A DNA stretch of 64,000 nt from DOZZ01 sp963792655. Lineage in GTDB: Bacteria; Acidobacteriota; Terriglobia; Bryobacterales; Bryobacteraceae. The stretch's first letter is position 1. Every line of letters starts with the position of its first letter. This document shows positions 24,591 to 34,027 of the stretch, piece by piece. Location of the stretch: contig CAWBWU010000001.1 of the NCBI GenBank assembly GCA_963792655.1, positions 620,001 through 684,000 of the forward strand. The letters run 5' to 3'. The notes below the pieces were generated by a model. The model was given only the letters and a program-made list of their open reading frames with translations, was not told the DNA's origin and searched no databases. The translations under genes were made by a program, and so were the position numbers.

Positions 24591-25298
24591 TTAGCTGATG
24601 ACGGTGCCGATTTTCTCGCCCATCGCCATCCGCATTATATTGCCTTCGGTATTCAGATTGAACACAACAATCGGCAGCTTGTTATCGCGGCACATCGCCA
24701 CGGAGGTCGCATCCATAACGCCTAGCGACTGCGTCAGAAAATCGGTGTACGTGACGTCGCGATACATCACGGCATCCGGATGCTTCATCGGATCTTTATC
24801 GTAAACGCCATCTACCTTGGTCGCTTTCGCAATCACCTGGGCTTTGATCTCGAGCGCCCGCAAGGTAGCCGCAGTGTCGGTCGAGAAGTACGGGTTCGAC
24901 GTACCCGCCGCAAAGATCACGATGCGCTGCTTTTCAAGATGACGAATGGCGCGGCGCCGGATGTACGGCTCGGCCACCTGATGCATTTGGATCGCGCTCA
25001 TCACGCGGGTATGCACGCCCATCTGTTCGAGCGCATCCTGCAAGGCAAGGGAGTTGATCACCGTGGAGAGCATGCCCATGTGATCTCCCGTGACGCGGTC
25101 CATGTTCTTCGCCGCAAGTGCGATGCCGCGGAAGATGTTTCCGCCGCCCACCACGACGCCTACTTGTACTCCCGCGCGCGCGATCGCGGCAATCTCTTCG
25201 CCGAGTTTCTTCACCCGGTCCGGGTCAATGCCAAAAGCGGCGGGACCAGCCATGGCCTCGCCGCTTACTTTCAGCAGAATGCGTTCGTATTGGGGCAT
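24591..25298 (-). CDS. pyrH: Uridylate kinase (UMP kinase)
   Basis: The protein has 235 residues. It phosphorylates UMP to UDP and belongs to the amino-acid-kinase fold. Motifs are RILLKVSGEAMAG, VVVGGGNIFRGI, DHMGMLSTVINSLALQDALE, FAAGTSNPYFSTDTAATLRA and the KVDGVYDKDP loop. It follows tsf without a gap (tsf stop at 25299, pyrH ATG at 25298) and precedes frr. It links this ribosomal operon to pyrimidine supply, together with carAB and pyrF elsewhere in the window. Confidence 0.98.
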   Translation of the reverse strand: MPQYERILLKVSGEAMAGPAAFGIDPDRVKKLGEEIAAIARAGVQVGVVVGGGNIFRGIALAAKNMDRVTGDHMGMLSTVINSLALQDALEQMGVHTRVMSAIQMHQVAEPYIRRRAIRHLEKQRIVIFAAGTSNPYFSTDTAATLRALEIKAQVIAKATKVDGVYDKDPMKHPDAVMYRDVTYTDFLTQSLGVMDATSVAMCRDNKLPIVVFNLNTEGNIMRMAMGEKIGTVIS

Positions 25299-26237
25299 TT
25301 ACTCCGTGGCGCCGGCTTCGGAGGCGGTGTCGCCTACCTTGAAACGCACGAAGCGCGCAACTGTGATGGTATCGTCCTTTGACTTGGACTTGATCAGTTG
25401 CTCCACGGTCATCGTGTTCTCTTTGACGAACGGCTGTTCGAGGAGGCAGACTTCCTCGTAGTACTTCGCCATGCGCCCTTCGACGATCTTGTCGACGACC
25501 TTCTCGGGCTTGCCTTCACCAAGCGCACGCGCGCGCTGAATATCCTTCTCGCGATCGAGCGCGGGCTGATCCACGTCGGCACGCGAGATGAACGTCGGGT
25601 CCGCAGCCGCGATATGCATCGCAAGATCGTGCGCCAACGTTTTAAACTCTTCGCTGCTGGCCGTCGACTCTTTCTGGCTGGTCAACTCGATCATGGTGCC
25701 CAGCTGCCCACCCGGGTGGATGTAAACGGCAACGGTGCCCTGATGCGGCGAAACATGAATGCGAGAGAAGCGCGTGACCGCGATGTTCTCACCGAGCTTG
25801 GCGATTTTTGTCTTGATGTGCTGCTCAACAGTTAACGCGGCGTCCTTCTTGTAGCTCTGCTCATACAGCGCATGCTTCAAGTGCTCGGCCGGTGCTTCTT
25901 CGCTCTTCACGAATTGCGGGTCGGTCTCGGCAATGTGATATGCCATGTCCTTCGCGAGCGTGATGAAGTCTTCGGTACGGGCCACGAAGTCGGATTCGCA
26001 GTTTACTTCTACCAACACGCCGAGCTTTCCATCCGGCTGGGTGTAAGGCTCAATCAGCCCTTGCTTGGTGGTGCGTGAACTCTTCTTGTTTGCAGATGCG
26101 ATGCCGCGCTTACGCAGCACGATTTCGGCTTCGGCGAGATCGCCGTTGGCTTCCTTGAGAGCGCTCTTGCACTCCATCATCCCCGCGCCGGTACGCTCGC
26201 GCAGAGTCTTCACTAATTGCGCACTAATCTCCGCCAT
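25299..26237 (-). CDS. tsf: Elongation factor Ts
   Basis: The protein has 312 residues. It is the guanine-nucleotide exchange factor for EF-Tu. The N-terminal UBA-like module reads LVKTLRERTGAGMMECKSAL with the TDVP-replacing loop KEANGDLAEAE, then LRKRGIA. Core repeats carry VEVNCESDFVART and DLAMHIAAADPTF. The C-terminal dimer and helical parts end QPFVKENTMTVEQLIK. Length is normal for the longer bacterial forms. It lies 59 bases downstream of rpsB. Confidence 0.97.
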   Translation of the reverse strand: MAEISAQLVKTLRERTGAGMMECKSALKEANGDLAEAEIVLRKRGIASANKKSSRTTKQGLIEPYTQPDGKLGVLVEVNCESDFVARTEDFITLAKDMAYHIAETDPQFVKSEEAPAEHLKHALYEQSYKKDAALTVEQHIKTKIAKLGENIAVTRFSRIHVSPHQGTVAVYIHPGGQLGTMIELTSQKESTASSEEFKTLAHDLAMHIAAADPTFISRADVDQPALDREKDIQRARALGEGKPEKVVDKIVEGRMAKYYEEVCLLEQPFVKENTMTVEQLIKSKSKDDTITVARFVRFKVGDTASEAGATE

Positions 26238-26296
26238 AGTTTTTGTCCGTTCTGGTTGGTTAAAGCGAGGCCACGCCGCAGCATGGCCTCCAATTA

Positions 26297-27193
26297 CTAA
26301 ACGCCGGCTTCGGCAGCCGGTTCCGCGGCCGGTTCAGACTTCTCGGATTGCGCGCCCTTGCGTCCCGCAACCGGTTCGTCTTCTACCAGGCTCTCGGCCA
26401 TAATCTGCGCGGCATACTTTTCGTCGAGATAAGCCGCGTCGATCGGCATCGCTTCGTCGGCCGAGCCTTCTTCGCTGACGATCTTTTCGGCGCTGAAGTC
26501 GTGCTCGGTCGCGAGTGCGCGGCCTTCAATCACGGCTTCGGCGATCTTGCTGGTGAACAGGCGAATCGCGCGCAGTGCGTCGTCGTTGCCCGGAATCACC
26601 CAATCGACTTCGTTCGGATCGCAGTTGGTATCGACAATCGCGACCACCGGAATACCCAGACGGCGGGCTTCCTTGACAGCGATGGCTTCCTTGTTCGAAT
26701 CGATGACGAAAAGCACGTCGGGCAGGCCCGGCATGTCTTTGATACCCGCGAGATTGCTGTCGAGGTGCTTGCGTTCGCGTTCGAGACGGATGACTTCCTT
26801 CTTCGGACGGGCCGCATAGCCACCATCAGTCGCCATGTTTTCGATTTCTTTGAGGCGCTTGATCGACTTCTGCACCGTGGTCATGTTGGTGAGCAAACCG
26901 CCCAGCCAGCGTTGATTCACGTAGTACATGTTGCAGCGCAGTGCTTCTTCCGACACCGCTTCCTGAGCCTGACGCTTGGTACCGACGAAGAGAATGTTCT
27001 TGCCCTGCGCTGCCATTTCGCCGACATACCGCGCGGCGTCTTTGAACAGCTTGAGGGTCTTCTGAAGGTCGATGATGTAAATGCCGTTGCGTTCGCCGAA
27101 GATGTACTCTTTCATCTTCGGATTCCAGCGCTTGGTCTGGTGCCCGAAGTGTACGCCGGCTTCGAGCAATTCTTTCATTGTGATTGCGGGCAA
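26297..27193 (-). CDS. rpsB: 30S ribosomal protein S2 with C-terminal extension
   Basis: The protein has 298 residues. The S2 core is complete: MKELLEAGVHFGHQTKRWNP, NGIYIIDLQKTLKLF, FVGTKRQAQEAV, NQRWLGGLLTNMTTVQKSI, then VDTNCDPNEVDWVIPGNDDA. After about residue 235 it has some 60 extra residues, acidic and Ala/Pro/Glu-rich, ending EPAAEPAAEAGV. Such extensions occur in several phyla and are probably disordered. It is the first gene of rpsB-tsf-pyrH-frr. The terminator after rpsI suggests it has its own promoter in 27194-27300. Confidence 0.97.
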   Translation of the reverse strand: MPAITMKELLEAGVHFGHQTKRWNPKMKEYIFGERNGIYIIDLQKTLKLFKDAARYVGEMAAQGKNILFVGTKRQAQEAVSEEALRCNMYYVNQRWLGGLLTNMTTVQKSIKRLKEIENMATDGGYAARPKKEVIRLERERKHLDSNLAGIKDMPGLPDVLFVIDSNKEAIAVKEARRLGIPVVAIVDTNCDPNEVDWVIPGNDDALRAIRLFTSKIAEAVIEGRALATEHDFSAEKIVSEEGSADEAMPIDAAYLDEKYAAQIMAESLVEDEPVAGRKGAQSEKSEPAAEPAAEAGV

Positions 27194-27306
27194 ACTACTC
27201 TCCTGATTGACTAAAACTCGCCTGTCGATTCCTGATGTTCACGCGGGCCAAAGCGGGATTTGCGTGCGGTAAGAACGACGAGGGTTTACGCTGCTGCCAA
27301 AAGAAA

Positions 27307-27329
27307 GGGGCGCGATCGTGTCGCGCCCC
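27307..27329 (-). terminator. Rho-independent terminator after rpsI
   Basis: GGGGCGCGA and TCGCGCCCC form a 9-bp perfect stem with a five-base loop. On the minus strand the hairpin is followed by TTTCTTTT. It lies 24 bases beyond the rpsI stop, so rplM-rpsI and rpsB-tsf-pyrH-frr are probably separate transcripts. Confidence 0.85.
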
Positions 27330-27352
27330 GCCAATGAAAAAAGAACCGGAGC

Positions 27353-27751
27353 TTACCGCTTCGAGAACTGGAAGCGCTTGCGGGCGCCTTTCTGACCGTA
27401 CTTCTTGCGCTCGTGCTGGCGCGCATCGCGGGTCAGATAGCCAAGCTTTTTCAATGCCGGGCGAAGCTCGATGTTGAAGACACAAAGCGCACGCGCGATG
27501 CCCAGGCGAACCGCATCGGACTGGCCGCGAACACCGCCGCCATGGGCCAGAACTGCTACATCAAACTTGTCGACCGTCTCGGTCGCGAGGAACGGCTGCT
27601 TCGCGGGATAGCGGGCGGCTTCGGTCGGGAAGTAATTGTCGAACGGACGCCCGTTGACCGTCATCTTGCCCGTGCCGGGACGAAGGAACACACGCGCCAC
27701 GCTCGTTTTGCGGCGCCCCGTGCCCAGATACTGAACTTTGGTAAAAGCCAC
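27353..27751 (-). CDS. rpsI: 30S ribosomal protein S9
   Basis: The protein has 132 residues. S9 contacts the P-site tRNA through its extended C-terminal tail. Signatures include YLGTGRRKTSVARVFLRPGT, GGGVRGQSDAVRLGIARAL, LTRDARQHERKKYGQKGARK and the C-terminal FQFSKR, which keeps the terminal Lys-Arg that reaches the decoding site. It is cotranscribed behind rplM (18 bases apart). Confidence 0.98.
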   Translation of the reverse strand: MAFTKVQYLGTGRRKTSVARVFLRPGTGKMTVNGRPFDNYFPTEAARYPAKQPFLATETVDKFDVAVLAHGGGVRGQSDAVRLGIARALCVFNIELRPALKKLGYLTRDARQHERKKYGQKGARKRFQFSKR

Positions 27752-27769
27752 TAAATCAATACCTTTCTC

Positions 27770-28216
27770 TTATGCTGCGGTCTTCTTCTCGACGTCCAGA
27801 TCCACCGGCATCTGTGCGGCGTGGGGATGCTTATCACCCGCGTACACGTTCAGCTTGCGGTACATCTGCTTGCCCAACTTGGTCTTCGGCAGCATGCCGA
27901 AGATGGCGTCTTCCACCATGCGCTGCGGGCGGACGGCACGCACTTTCGCGGCCCCGCGCTCGCTCAACCCACCCGGGTAACCCGAGAAGTGGCGGTACAC
28001 CTTCTGCTCTTCCTTTTTACCGGTGAGCACGACCTTCTGCGCATTGACCACAATGACATGGTCGCCAGTGTCGAGAAACGTTGTGTAGGTAGCTTTGTGC
28101 TTACCCATCAAAAGCTTAGCCGCTACGGTCGCAAGCTTGCCCAGAACGACGCCATTCGCGTCGATTACATGCCACTTGCGTTCGATTGCCGGCTTGGAAG
28201 GAAACTGAGTACTCAT
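27770..28216 (-). CDS. rplM: 50S ribosomal protein L13
   Basis: The protein has 148 residues. L13 is an early-assembling large-subunit protein. Recognisable segments are KWHVIDANGVVLGKLATVAA, LMGKHKATYTTFLDTGDHVI, VVNAQKVVLTGKK, KVYRHFSGYPGG, the RPQRMVEDAIFGMLPKTKLG block and MYRKLNVYAGDKHPHAAQMP near the C-terminus. It heads the rplM-rpsI pair. Confidence 0.98.
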   Translation of the reverse strand: MSTQFPSKPAIERKWHVIDANGVVLGKLATVAAKLLMGKHKATYTTFLDTGDHVIVVNAQKVVLTGKKEEQKVYRHFSGYPGGLSERGAAKVRAVRPQRMVEDAIFGMLPKTKLGKQMYRKLNVYAGDKHPHAAQMPVDLDVEKKTAA

Positions 28217-28323
28217 GAAAACACACTTCTCCGTGGATACAGCTGTACCTGAATAGATTAGCCAAAGGGGGCGGGTGGTGTCAAACCGGGGACGCGGAGC
28301 GTCTGGACGCTGATCTTTATTGC

Positions 28324-28536
28324 TTATCCGATCTCGACCGATTCGGCTATGGTTGTCGGCTCCGGGACCCGATCGCCATGCAGAAGCATGCCTTCGATAT
28401 GGAAATCTATGGCGTCGTGAATCAGGGCGACTGTTTCAGAATATGTAGTTGCTGCTGCAATGCACCCGGGTAAATCCGGCACATGGGCGCTAAAGCCAGT
28501 CCCTGTTTTTTCGATCAAAGCTACGTACTTGGTCAT
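28324..28536 (-). CDS. hicB: HicB-family antitoxin
   Basis: The protein has 70 residues with the partially degraded RNase H-like HicB fold. Landmarks are YVALIEKTGTGFSAHVPDLP, GCIAAATTYSETVALIHDAI and DFHIEGMLLHGD. No C-terminal DNA-binding domain is present, as in many short HicB proteins. HicB neutralises the HicA mRNA interferase. Only a fragment of hicA survives just upstream, overlapping this start, so this is probably an orphan antitoxin. It lies about 100 bases downstream of rplM on the same strand. Confidence 0.85.
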   Translation of the reverse strand: MTKYVALIEKTGTGFSAHVPDLPGCIAAATTYSETVALIHDAIDFHIEGMLLHGDRVPEPTTIAESVEIG

Positions 28537-28610
28537 TGGCTCAGGCCTGCTTGCTTCAGCATAGACCGTTCCCTGTTCCGGTTAACGTCATCAATGGGTA
28601 TGCGCGGCGA
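28533..28610 (-). pseudogene. hicA: Truncated hicA toxin remnant
   Basis: Reading into the hicB start, an open stretch of 25 codons ends RSMLKQAGLSQ, preceded by IPIDDVNRNRE. This resembles the C-terminus of HicA toxins (NR...G.L..IL.QAGL). Its TGA overlaps the hicB ATG, the usual hicA-hicB coupling. The N-terminal two thirds, including the catalytic His, are missing. The vapBC locus begins about 50 bases away, so that insertion may have destroyed it. Confidence 0.45.
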
Positions 28611-28640
28611 TTATATTCTCGACATCAGGCGCGACACCAT

Positions 28641-28657
28641 GATGTACACTATACATC
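28641..28657. promoter_or_regulatory. Palindromic operator candidate at vapBC start
   Basis: GATGTA and TACATC form a perfect inverted repeat separated by five bases. The last base is directly before the GTG start of the antitoxin gene. Its placement suits autoregulation by the antitoxin or toxin-antitoxin complex. Confidence 0.5.
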
Positions 28658-28924
28658 GTGCGGAGAACCCAGCTCTATTTAGATGATCAGCTTTGGCACG
28701 CACTACACGCTGGAGCGCGTACGGAAAAAACAACGATTTCCGAGTTGGTACGCAGGACGATGCGCGAACGCTACCTGGGCAAAGACGACGAAAAGAGAGA
28801 GGCGATGGAGGCCTTCGTTGGTAGTCGTAAAGAGCGCTCGCCCGACGATGTAGAAAAGGGTGCCGTTGAAACGGTTCGGGATCTCCGCCGATCGAGCCGT
28901 TTGCAGCGTCTTTCCGCAAAGTGA
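28658..28924 (+). CDS. vapB: VapB-type antitoxin (ribbon-helix-helix)
   Basis: The protein has 88 residues, GTG start. The N-terminus RTQLYLDDQLWHALHAGART forms a ribbon-helix-helix strand and helix, followed by EKTTISELVRRTMRERYLG. This is the dimeric DNA-binding module of CopG/VapB antitoxins. The charged C-terminal half would wrap around the toxin. The stop overlaps the vapC start as GTGA. A palindrome sits directly upstream, consistent with autorepression. Confidence 0.85.
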   Translation: MRRTQLYLDDQLWHALHAGARTEKTTISELVRRTMRERYLGKDDEKREAMEAFVGSRKERSPDDVEKGAVETVRDLRRSSRLQRLSAK

Positions 28925-29298
28925 CCGTTCTGGTCGACTCTGACGTTCTGATCGAAGTCAGCCGCGGGAAGAATACCGAGATTGTTTCCAAGTGGTTAGC
29001 TTTGGGCGGCTCCGACGCTGCAGTCTTGTATTCGCCAATTAGTGTCGCTGAGTTGTGGGCTGGCGCACGGCAGAGTGAACACGCTTCACTCACCCGTCTT
29101 TTCGGAGCACTGACGTGCGTTTCGATCAATGAAGAAACAGCACAGCAGGCGGGCGCTTACATGCGGCAATTCAGGCGCAGCCACGCCGTTGAAATCGCGG
29201 ACGCGCTCATCGCCGCAGCGGCCGTCAGGTCAAAAGCGGTGCTGTGGACCCGGAACAAAAAACATTACCCAATGGAAGATCTTTCGTTCTTCGACTGA
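28921..29298 (+). CDS. vapC: VapC-type PIN-domain toxin
   Basis: The protein has 125 residues. The PIN-domain acidic residues are present: Asp-6 and Asp-8 in VLVDSDVLIEVSRGK, Glu near 43 in ISVAELWAGAR, and Asp near 92 in AVEIADALIAAAAV. VapC toxins are Mg-dependent endoribonucleases that cut tRNA or rRNA. The gene overlaps vapB by four bases, so the pair is a complete type II toxin-antitoxin locus. It appears intact, with no frameshift. Confidence 0.9.
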   Translation: MTVLVDSDVLIEVSRGKNTEIVSKWLALGGSDAAVLYSPISVAELWAGARQSEHASLTRLFGALTCVSINEETAQQAGAYMRQFRRSHAVEIADALIAAAAVRSKAVLWTRNKKHYPMEDLSFFD

Positions 29299-29351
29299 TC
29301 AGCCGTTTCGATCTCTGCGGAGCTATAGACGCGAAATCCTTCTCGCAGCGG

Positions 29352-30098
29352 TTACTTTTCCAGGTAGTACTCCACCGAAGTAACCACGCGAACGGTCTTC
29401 ATCAGGCTGGCATCTCCGCTGTTACCACCTTCCATGTCGTTGCCTGTCGTGCCCTGATCGGCAGGCATGATGGAAAAGACTCCTTGGTTCGCCTGACGGA
29501 TGGAGCCCACTTTGCTTCCGGAATCGGCGGCGAAGCGAGTCGCGGCCTGGCGAGCGTTGCGCGTGGCTTCCGTGATCATGTCCGGCTTAACGCTATTCAG
29601 TCCGTTGAACCTGTACGACAGGCCTGCCTGGCCCGGTGCACTGGTGAGGACTACGCCTTGCTGCAGCAACTGCATCGTTTTCTGCGCCGCAGTGGCTACC
29701 ATGTCGACGCGCGATGTGCGGACGATGATCTGCTGGTCCGCGATGTAGCGATGCGGCGGCCGGTTTCCGCCGCCAAACTCGTTGGCTTGCGTATCGACCA
29801 CCCGGATGACGCCGAGTTCAATCTCAGACGACTGAATGCCTTGTTTTTGCAGAAACTGCAAGACCGCGTTTTTGTCTGACTCTGACTTGGCGAAGAGCGA
29901 AGGTAAGTCGTCGCCTGCCTCTTTATAGGAAAGTGGCCAGACGGCGAGATCCGACTTAACGGTGCGCTCGACCAATCCTCTGACGCTGACGTAACGATCG
30001 CCCAGTTTAAGCGCTTTGATTTGAGCGCCGAGAAGATAAGCGCCTACGACGATGCCGAGAGCGATCAACGCCGCTTCGACATAGCGTGGTTGGGACAT
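29352..30098 (-). CDS. SIMPL-domain (DUF541) membrane-anchored protein
   Basis: The protein has 248 residues starting MSQPRYVEAALIALGIVVGA. The N-terminal hydrophobic helix would anchor it, with the rest in the periplasm. The body matches SIMPL/DUF541 proteins: YVSVRGLVERTVKSDLAVWP, FLQKQGIQSSEIELGVIRV, NGLNSVKPDMITEATRNARQ and the C-terminal VVTSVEYYLEK. The family includes oxidative-stress and outer-membrane-associated proteins, but the biochemical function is unknown. Five further codons upstream are open, and the ATG at 30098 is preferred because it starts directly before the membrane helix. Confidence 0.8.
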   Translation of the reverse strand: MSQPRYVEAALIALGIVVGAYLLGAQIKALKLGDRYVSVRGLVERTVKSDLAVWPLSYKEAGDDLPSLFAKSESDKNAVLQFLQKQGIQSSEIELGVIRVVDTQANEFGGGNRPPHRYIADQQIIVRTSRVDMVATAAQKTMQLLQQGVVLTSAPGQAGLSYRFNGLNSVKPDMITEATRNARQAATRFAADSGSKVGSIRQANQGVFSIMPADQGTTGNDMEGGNSGDASLMKTVRVVTSVEYYLEK

Positions 30099-30147
30099 GG
30101 AGAGATCATACAATCGCCGCCGGCATCAGGCAGTCGCGGCTGAGTAT

Positions 30148-30220
30148 TTCAGAGGCAAAGCTCACGCATTCCGAATAGCCGCACCCGGACCAATGCGCTC
30201 CCTTTCGTCGCGCCTCTGAA
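30148..30220. repeat. Dispersed palindromic repeat, copy with shortened left arm
   Basis: TTCAGAGGC (30148-30156) pairs with GCCTCTGAA (30212-30220). The segment 30157-30219 aligns without gaps to 17232-17294 with about eight differences in 63. The inner part of the left arm present in the 17.2-kb copy is missing here. It lies between the divergent SIMPL and tricorn genes. Confidence 0.75.
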
Positions 30221-30267
30221 GACACTGCTCGCGCTGGCCATTCGCGCCCTACGATACCCTTCTACCT

Positions 30268-33200
30268 ATGCACTCGCGCCTTCTTTTTGGCTTGTTTCTG
30301 CTTTCCGCTTCACTCTTCGGCCGACCTTATCTAACCGAACCTGCGCTCTCGCCCGATGGCCGTGAGATCGCGTTTGTATCCGGCGGGGATATTTGGACGG
30401 TGCCTGCCAATGGTGGGGAAGCGCGCTTACTCGTGTCTCATCCGGCGAATGAATCGAAGCCGCTTTACTCTCCTGATGGCCGCAAGCTGGCATTCATTTC
30501 GACGCGTACGGGCAACGGCGATATCTACGTGCTCGATTTCGCTACCGGAGCGCTGCAGCAGATCACGTTCAGCGACAGCATGGACCAGCTCGATAACTGG
30601 TCACGCGACGGCAAGTATCTGTACTTCACCTCGACCGTGCATGACATCGCCGGTATGAACGATATCTATCGCGTGAAGTCCGATGGTGGCACGCCGATGC
30701 CGGTGAGCGCCGATCGTTACGCGAACGAATATTTCGCCGCGCCTGCACCCGACGGAGCGACGCTCGCCATGACGGCGCGAGGCATCGTCTCAGCGCAATG
30801 GTGGCGCAACGGGCACAGCCATATCGACGAATCCGAAATCTATGTTCGGCATGAGGGCTCGCCCGCGAAGTATGACCGCATCACCGACGGTAAGGCCAAA
30901 GACCTGTGGCCGATGTGGAGCCCGGATGCGCATACCCTTTACTTTGTCTCTGACCGCAGCGGCGTGCAGAACGTGTGGGAACACCGCAACGGCAGCTTCA
31001 AACAGCTCACGAAGTTTACAGAAGGCCGCGTGCTTTGGCCGACCATCGGCTACGACGGCAAAACGATTCTGTTCGAGCACGACTTTGCCATCTGGCAGGT
31101 GAATACCGCCAACGGGAAAACTTCTCAAGTGCCGATTACGTTGCGCGGTGCTGCCGCCGGACCGGCCACCACACACCTTACGCTCAGCACCGGCATCAAC
31201 GGCCTGGCCCTTTCGCCGGACAGCAAGAAGATTGCGTTCACCCTGAGAGGACAGGTATTTGCAGCGCCGGGCAAAGAAGGCGGGAACGCCTTCCGCGTGA
31301 CACAAACCACGCATGAAGAGTCCGACCCCGTGTGGGCGCCGGACAACTCACGGCTGGTCTATCTGAGCGATCGTGACGGCGCCGCGCGGCTCTACTATTA
31401 CGACTTCCGAAACAATACTGAGAAGCCCGTTGCGCCGGGCGGCGGCCCGCAATCGAACCCGGTCTGGTCGCATGACGGCAAACTGCTCGCTTACTTCTCT
31501 GACGGTCGCCAACTACACATCTTTGACCCTGCAACCGGCGCGGATCGCAAGATTGCTGAAGGCGAGATCGGGCGGCCGCCAGTCGATATTGACGCACCGA
31601 TCGCATGGTCGCCCGATGATCGCTGGATCGCGTTCATGTCGCGTGACCGGCGCTACTTCTCGAACGTCTCGGTGGTTCCACTCGACGGGGGCGCGGCACG
31701 GCCAGTCAGCTTCCTCGCGAACACCTTTGGAGGCAGTGTGAAGTGGAGTGGCGACGGCAAGTATCTGCTGTTCGTCACCAGCCAGCGCACTGAAACAGCG
31801 AAGGTGGCGCGCATCGACTTGTTGCCGCGCACGCCGAGCTTCCGTGAAGATCAGTTCCGCGATCTGTTTCGCGAAGAGTCGCCGCGCTCTCCCGAACGGC
31901 CACCCGCAACCGCGCCTGCCGCAACACCTGCCGACGCCGCGACGGTGATGAAAGACGATCCGGCGAAGACCAAGAACAAGGCCGTGCGCATCGTCTTCGA
32001 AGGAATCCGCCAACGGCTCACGTTCCTGCCGGTGGGCGTCGATGCGCGGGACATCGCGATCAGCCCCGACGGCAAGACGTTGCTGCTGGTCGCTTCCGCG
32101 GCGGGGCAACAGAGTCTCTACACGTACTCGCTCGATGACCTCGCCACGGAGCCGCCCGTTGCGAAGCAACTCACATCAACGCCGGGTCCCAAGTCGCACC
32201 CGCGCTGGTCGGCTGACGGGAAGGAGGTCTACTTTCTCGATGCTGGCAAGATTGTCGACTTACCGGTGGACACGCGTGTACCGCGCCCCGTGAATGTCAC
32301 GGCCGAACTGGACGTCGACTTCGCGCAGGAGAAACTCGAGATGTTTCACCAGGCGTGGGCCGCGCTCGATCAAAGCTTCTTTGATGAGAAATTTCACGGC
32401 GTGAACTGGCATGGAGTCTATGATTCCTATCTGCCGCTGGTGAAGGATGCGCGCACGCCGGATGAGGTCCGCCGGCTCTTGAACCTCATGGTGGGTGAAC
32501 TGAACTCATCGCATTCCGGCGTTGCTGCGCCGCTTGCCTCCAACGTGCCTTCGAGCGGCCATGTAGGCCTCGCGTTTGATCGTGCCGCATATGAGAGTAA
32601 CGGGCGGCTGCTGATCACCGAAGTGTCCGGTTTGAGCCCTGCGGCGATTGCCGGCATTCAAACAGGCCAGGTGCTCACCGCTATCGATGGTCACGCAATC
32701 GGTGCGCATGAAAATGTTGATGAATTCCTGCAACACAAGATCAACCGCCGCACCGTGCTGACCATCGATGGCAAAGACGTGGTCGTGCGTCCCGTAAACA
32801 CTGCGACGGAGAAGAACCTGCTGTATCGCGACTGGGTCGAGAAGAATCGCGCTTACGTGAGCAAGATCAGCGATGGCCGTCTCGGCTACGTGCACATGTA
32901 CGATATGTCCGCCGACTCGCTGGATCGTCTTGCGGTCGACCTCGATGCCGAGAACAGCACGCGCCAGGGAGTCGTCATCGATGTACGCAACAACAATGGT
33001 GGCTTCGTCAATGCCTACGCGCTCGACGTGCTTTCGCGTCGCGGCTATCTGCACATGACCTACCGGGGATTCGAGCGGGCGGCTGCGCGCAGCATTCTGG
33101 GCCAGCGTTCATTGGAACTGCCGACGGTATTGGTAGTCAATCAGCATTCGCTTTCGGATGCCGAAGACTTTACCGAAGGTTATCGGGCGATGAAGTTGGG

Positions 33201-33430
33201 CGAAGTAGTTGGTGAACCGACCGCAGGGTGGATCATTTTCACAAGCGCCGCGCAGTTGGTGGATGGGTCTACAGTGCGCGTGCCGTTCGCGCAGGATCAC
33301 ATCGATCGACGGGAAGGATATGGAGGGCGTGCCGCGTCCGGTGGATATCTTCGTGCAGCGGCCCATTGGCGAGAGCGAAACCGGTAAGGATATTCAGTTG
33401 GAGACGGCTGTGCGGGAGTTATTGAAGTAG
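30268..33430 (+). CDS. Tricorn-like protease (TolB propeller, PDZ, S41), one frameshift near C-terminus
   Basis: The corrected protein has about 1,053 residues. A signal peptide ends near residue 18. Two WD40/TolB-like propellers cover residues 20-660 (PYLTEPALSPDGREIAFVSG, KLAFISTRTGNGDIYVLD). A PDZ segment follows (VGLAFDRAAYESNG, LSPAAIAGIQTGQVL). The S41 peptidase core has VIDVRNNNGGFVNAY and NQHSLSDAEDFTEG with the likely nucleophile Ser. One extra C at about 33292 shifts the frame. Removing it restores FARITSIDGKDMEGVPRPVD and a stop at 33428. Tricorn-type proteins degrade peptides; here probably periplasmic. Confidence 0.88.
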
Positions 33431-33454
33431 ACAAGCGGCGGATCCGCACGCTGA

Positions 33455-33820
33455 CTAGGGTTGTCCGGCCACCGGCTGCTCCGGGTAATAGAAGGCATGT
33501 ATCGCCTTGATTTGCCCGTCTACAACGTGAATAAGATCAACAACGTGATCGACTCCATTGAGAGTCGTCATATCGAAGACAGTGGCGACATAATCTCCCT
33601 CAACGATATGTTGTTTCACTTGGATACTCTTGACCATCGGGAGAATCTGGGTGAGAAATCCGAGTATGGTCGACCGGCCCGTCAACTTCGGCATGCGGGG
33701 ACCTTCGAACGTGACGTCTTCGGCAAAGGGCACATTCGACAAGTCCTTCGTCGCGAAGCAATGTAAGTAGGCTTCGACTGTAGCCACCTTTTGTTCACGC
33801 GAGATCACTTCTTCTCTCAT
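33455..33820 (-). CDS. SnoaL/NTF2-like protein
   Basis: The protein has 121 residues with no signal peptide. The alpha-plus-beta cone fold is suggested by VEAYLHCFATKDLSNVPFAE, the strands VTFEGPRMPKLTGRSTILGF and VVDLIHVVDGQIKAIHAFYY, typical of SnoaL-like polyketide-cyclase-related proteins. Such domains bind small ligands, with or without enzymatic activity. No operon partner is evident. Upstream of its start, 33821-34027 contains no feature I can name. Confidence 0.75.
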   Translation of the reverse strand: MREEVISREQKVATVEAYLHCFATKDLSNVPFAEDVTFEGPRMPKLTGRSTILGFLTQILPMVKSIQVKQHIVEGDYVATVFDMTTLNGVDHVVDLIHVVDGQIKAIHAFYYPEQPVAGQP

Positions 33821-34027
33821 TAGGATATGATCTCAGACGCGCAAAGTGAGAGCAGATGAGCTAGCCCGGCCAGAATAAACGAAGGTACCGTCAGAAAGAG
33901 CGGGCTCCTGCTCGTCAGGCCGGAGTCGGCGCCCACACTCCTGAAGCGGCGCACGTCTTACTGGCAGTGATGCCACAGCCTAGCCAGTACGGTCACACGC
34001 CACCTTCTATTGATAGGATGAATCGTT

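Noticed and set aside
26348..27214. Long plus-strand open frame opposite rpsB
   Set aside because: rpsB is certain; the opposite frame has no motifs and is a codon-bias shadow.
33821..34027. Possible gene or RNA between the SnoaL-like and coiled-coil genes
   Set aside because: No open frame with a ribosome binding site and no convincing conserved RNA fold was seen.
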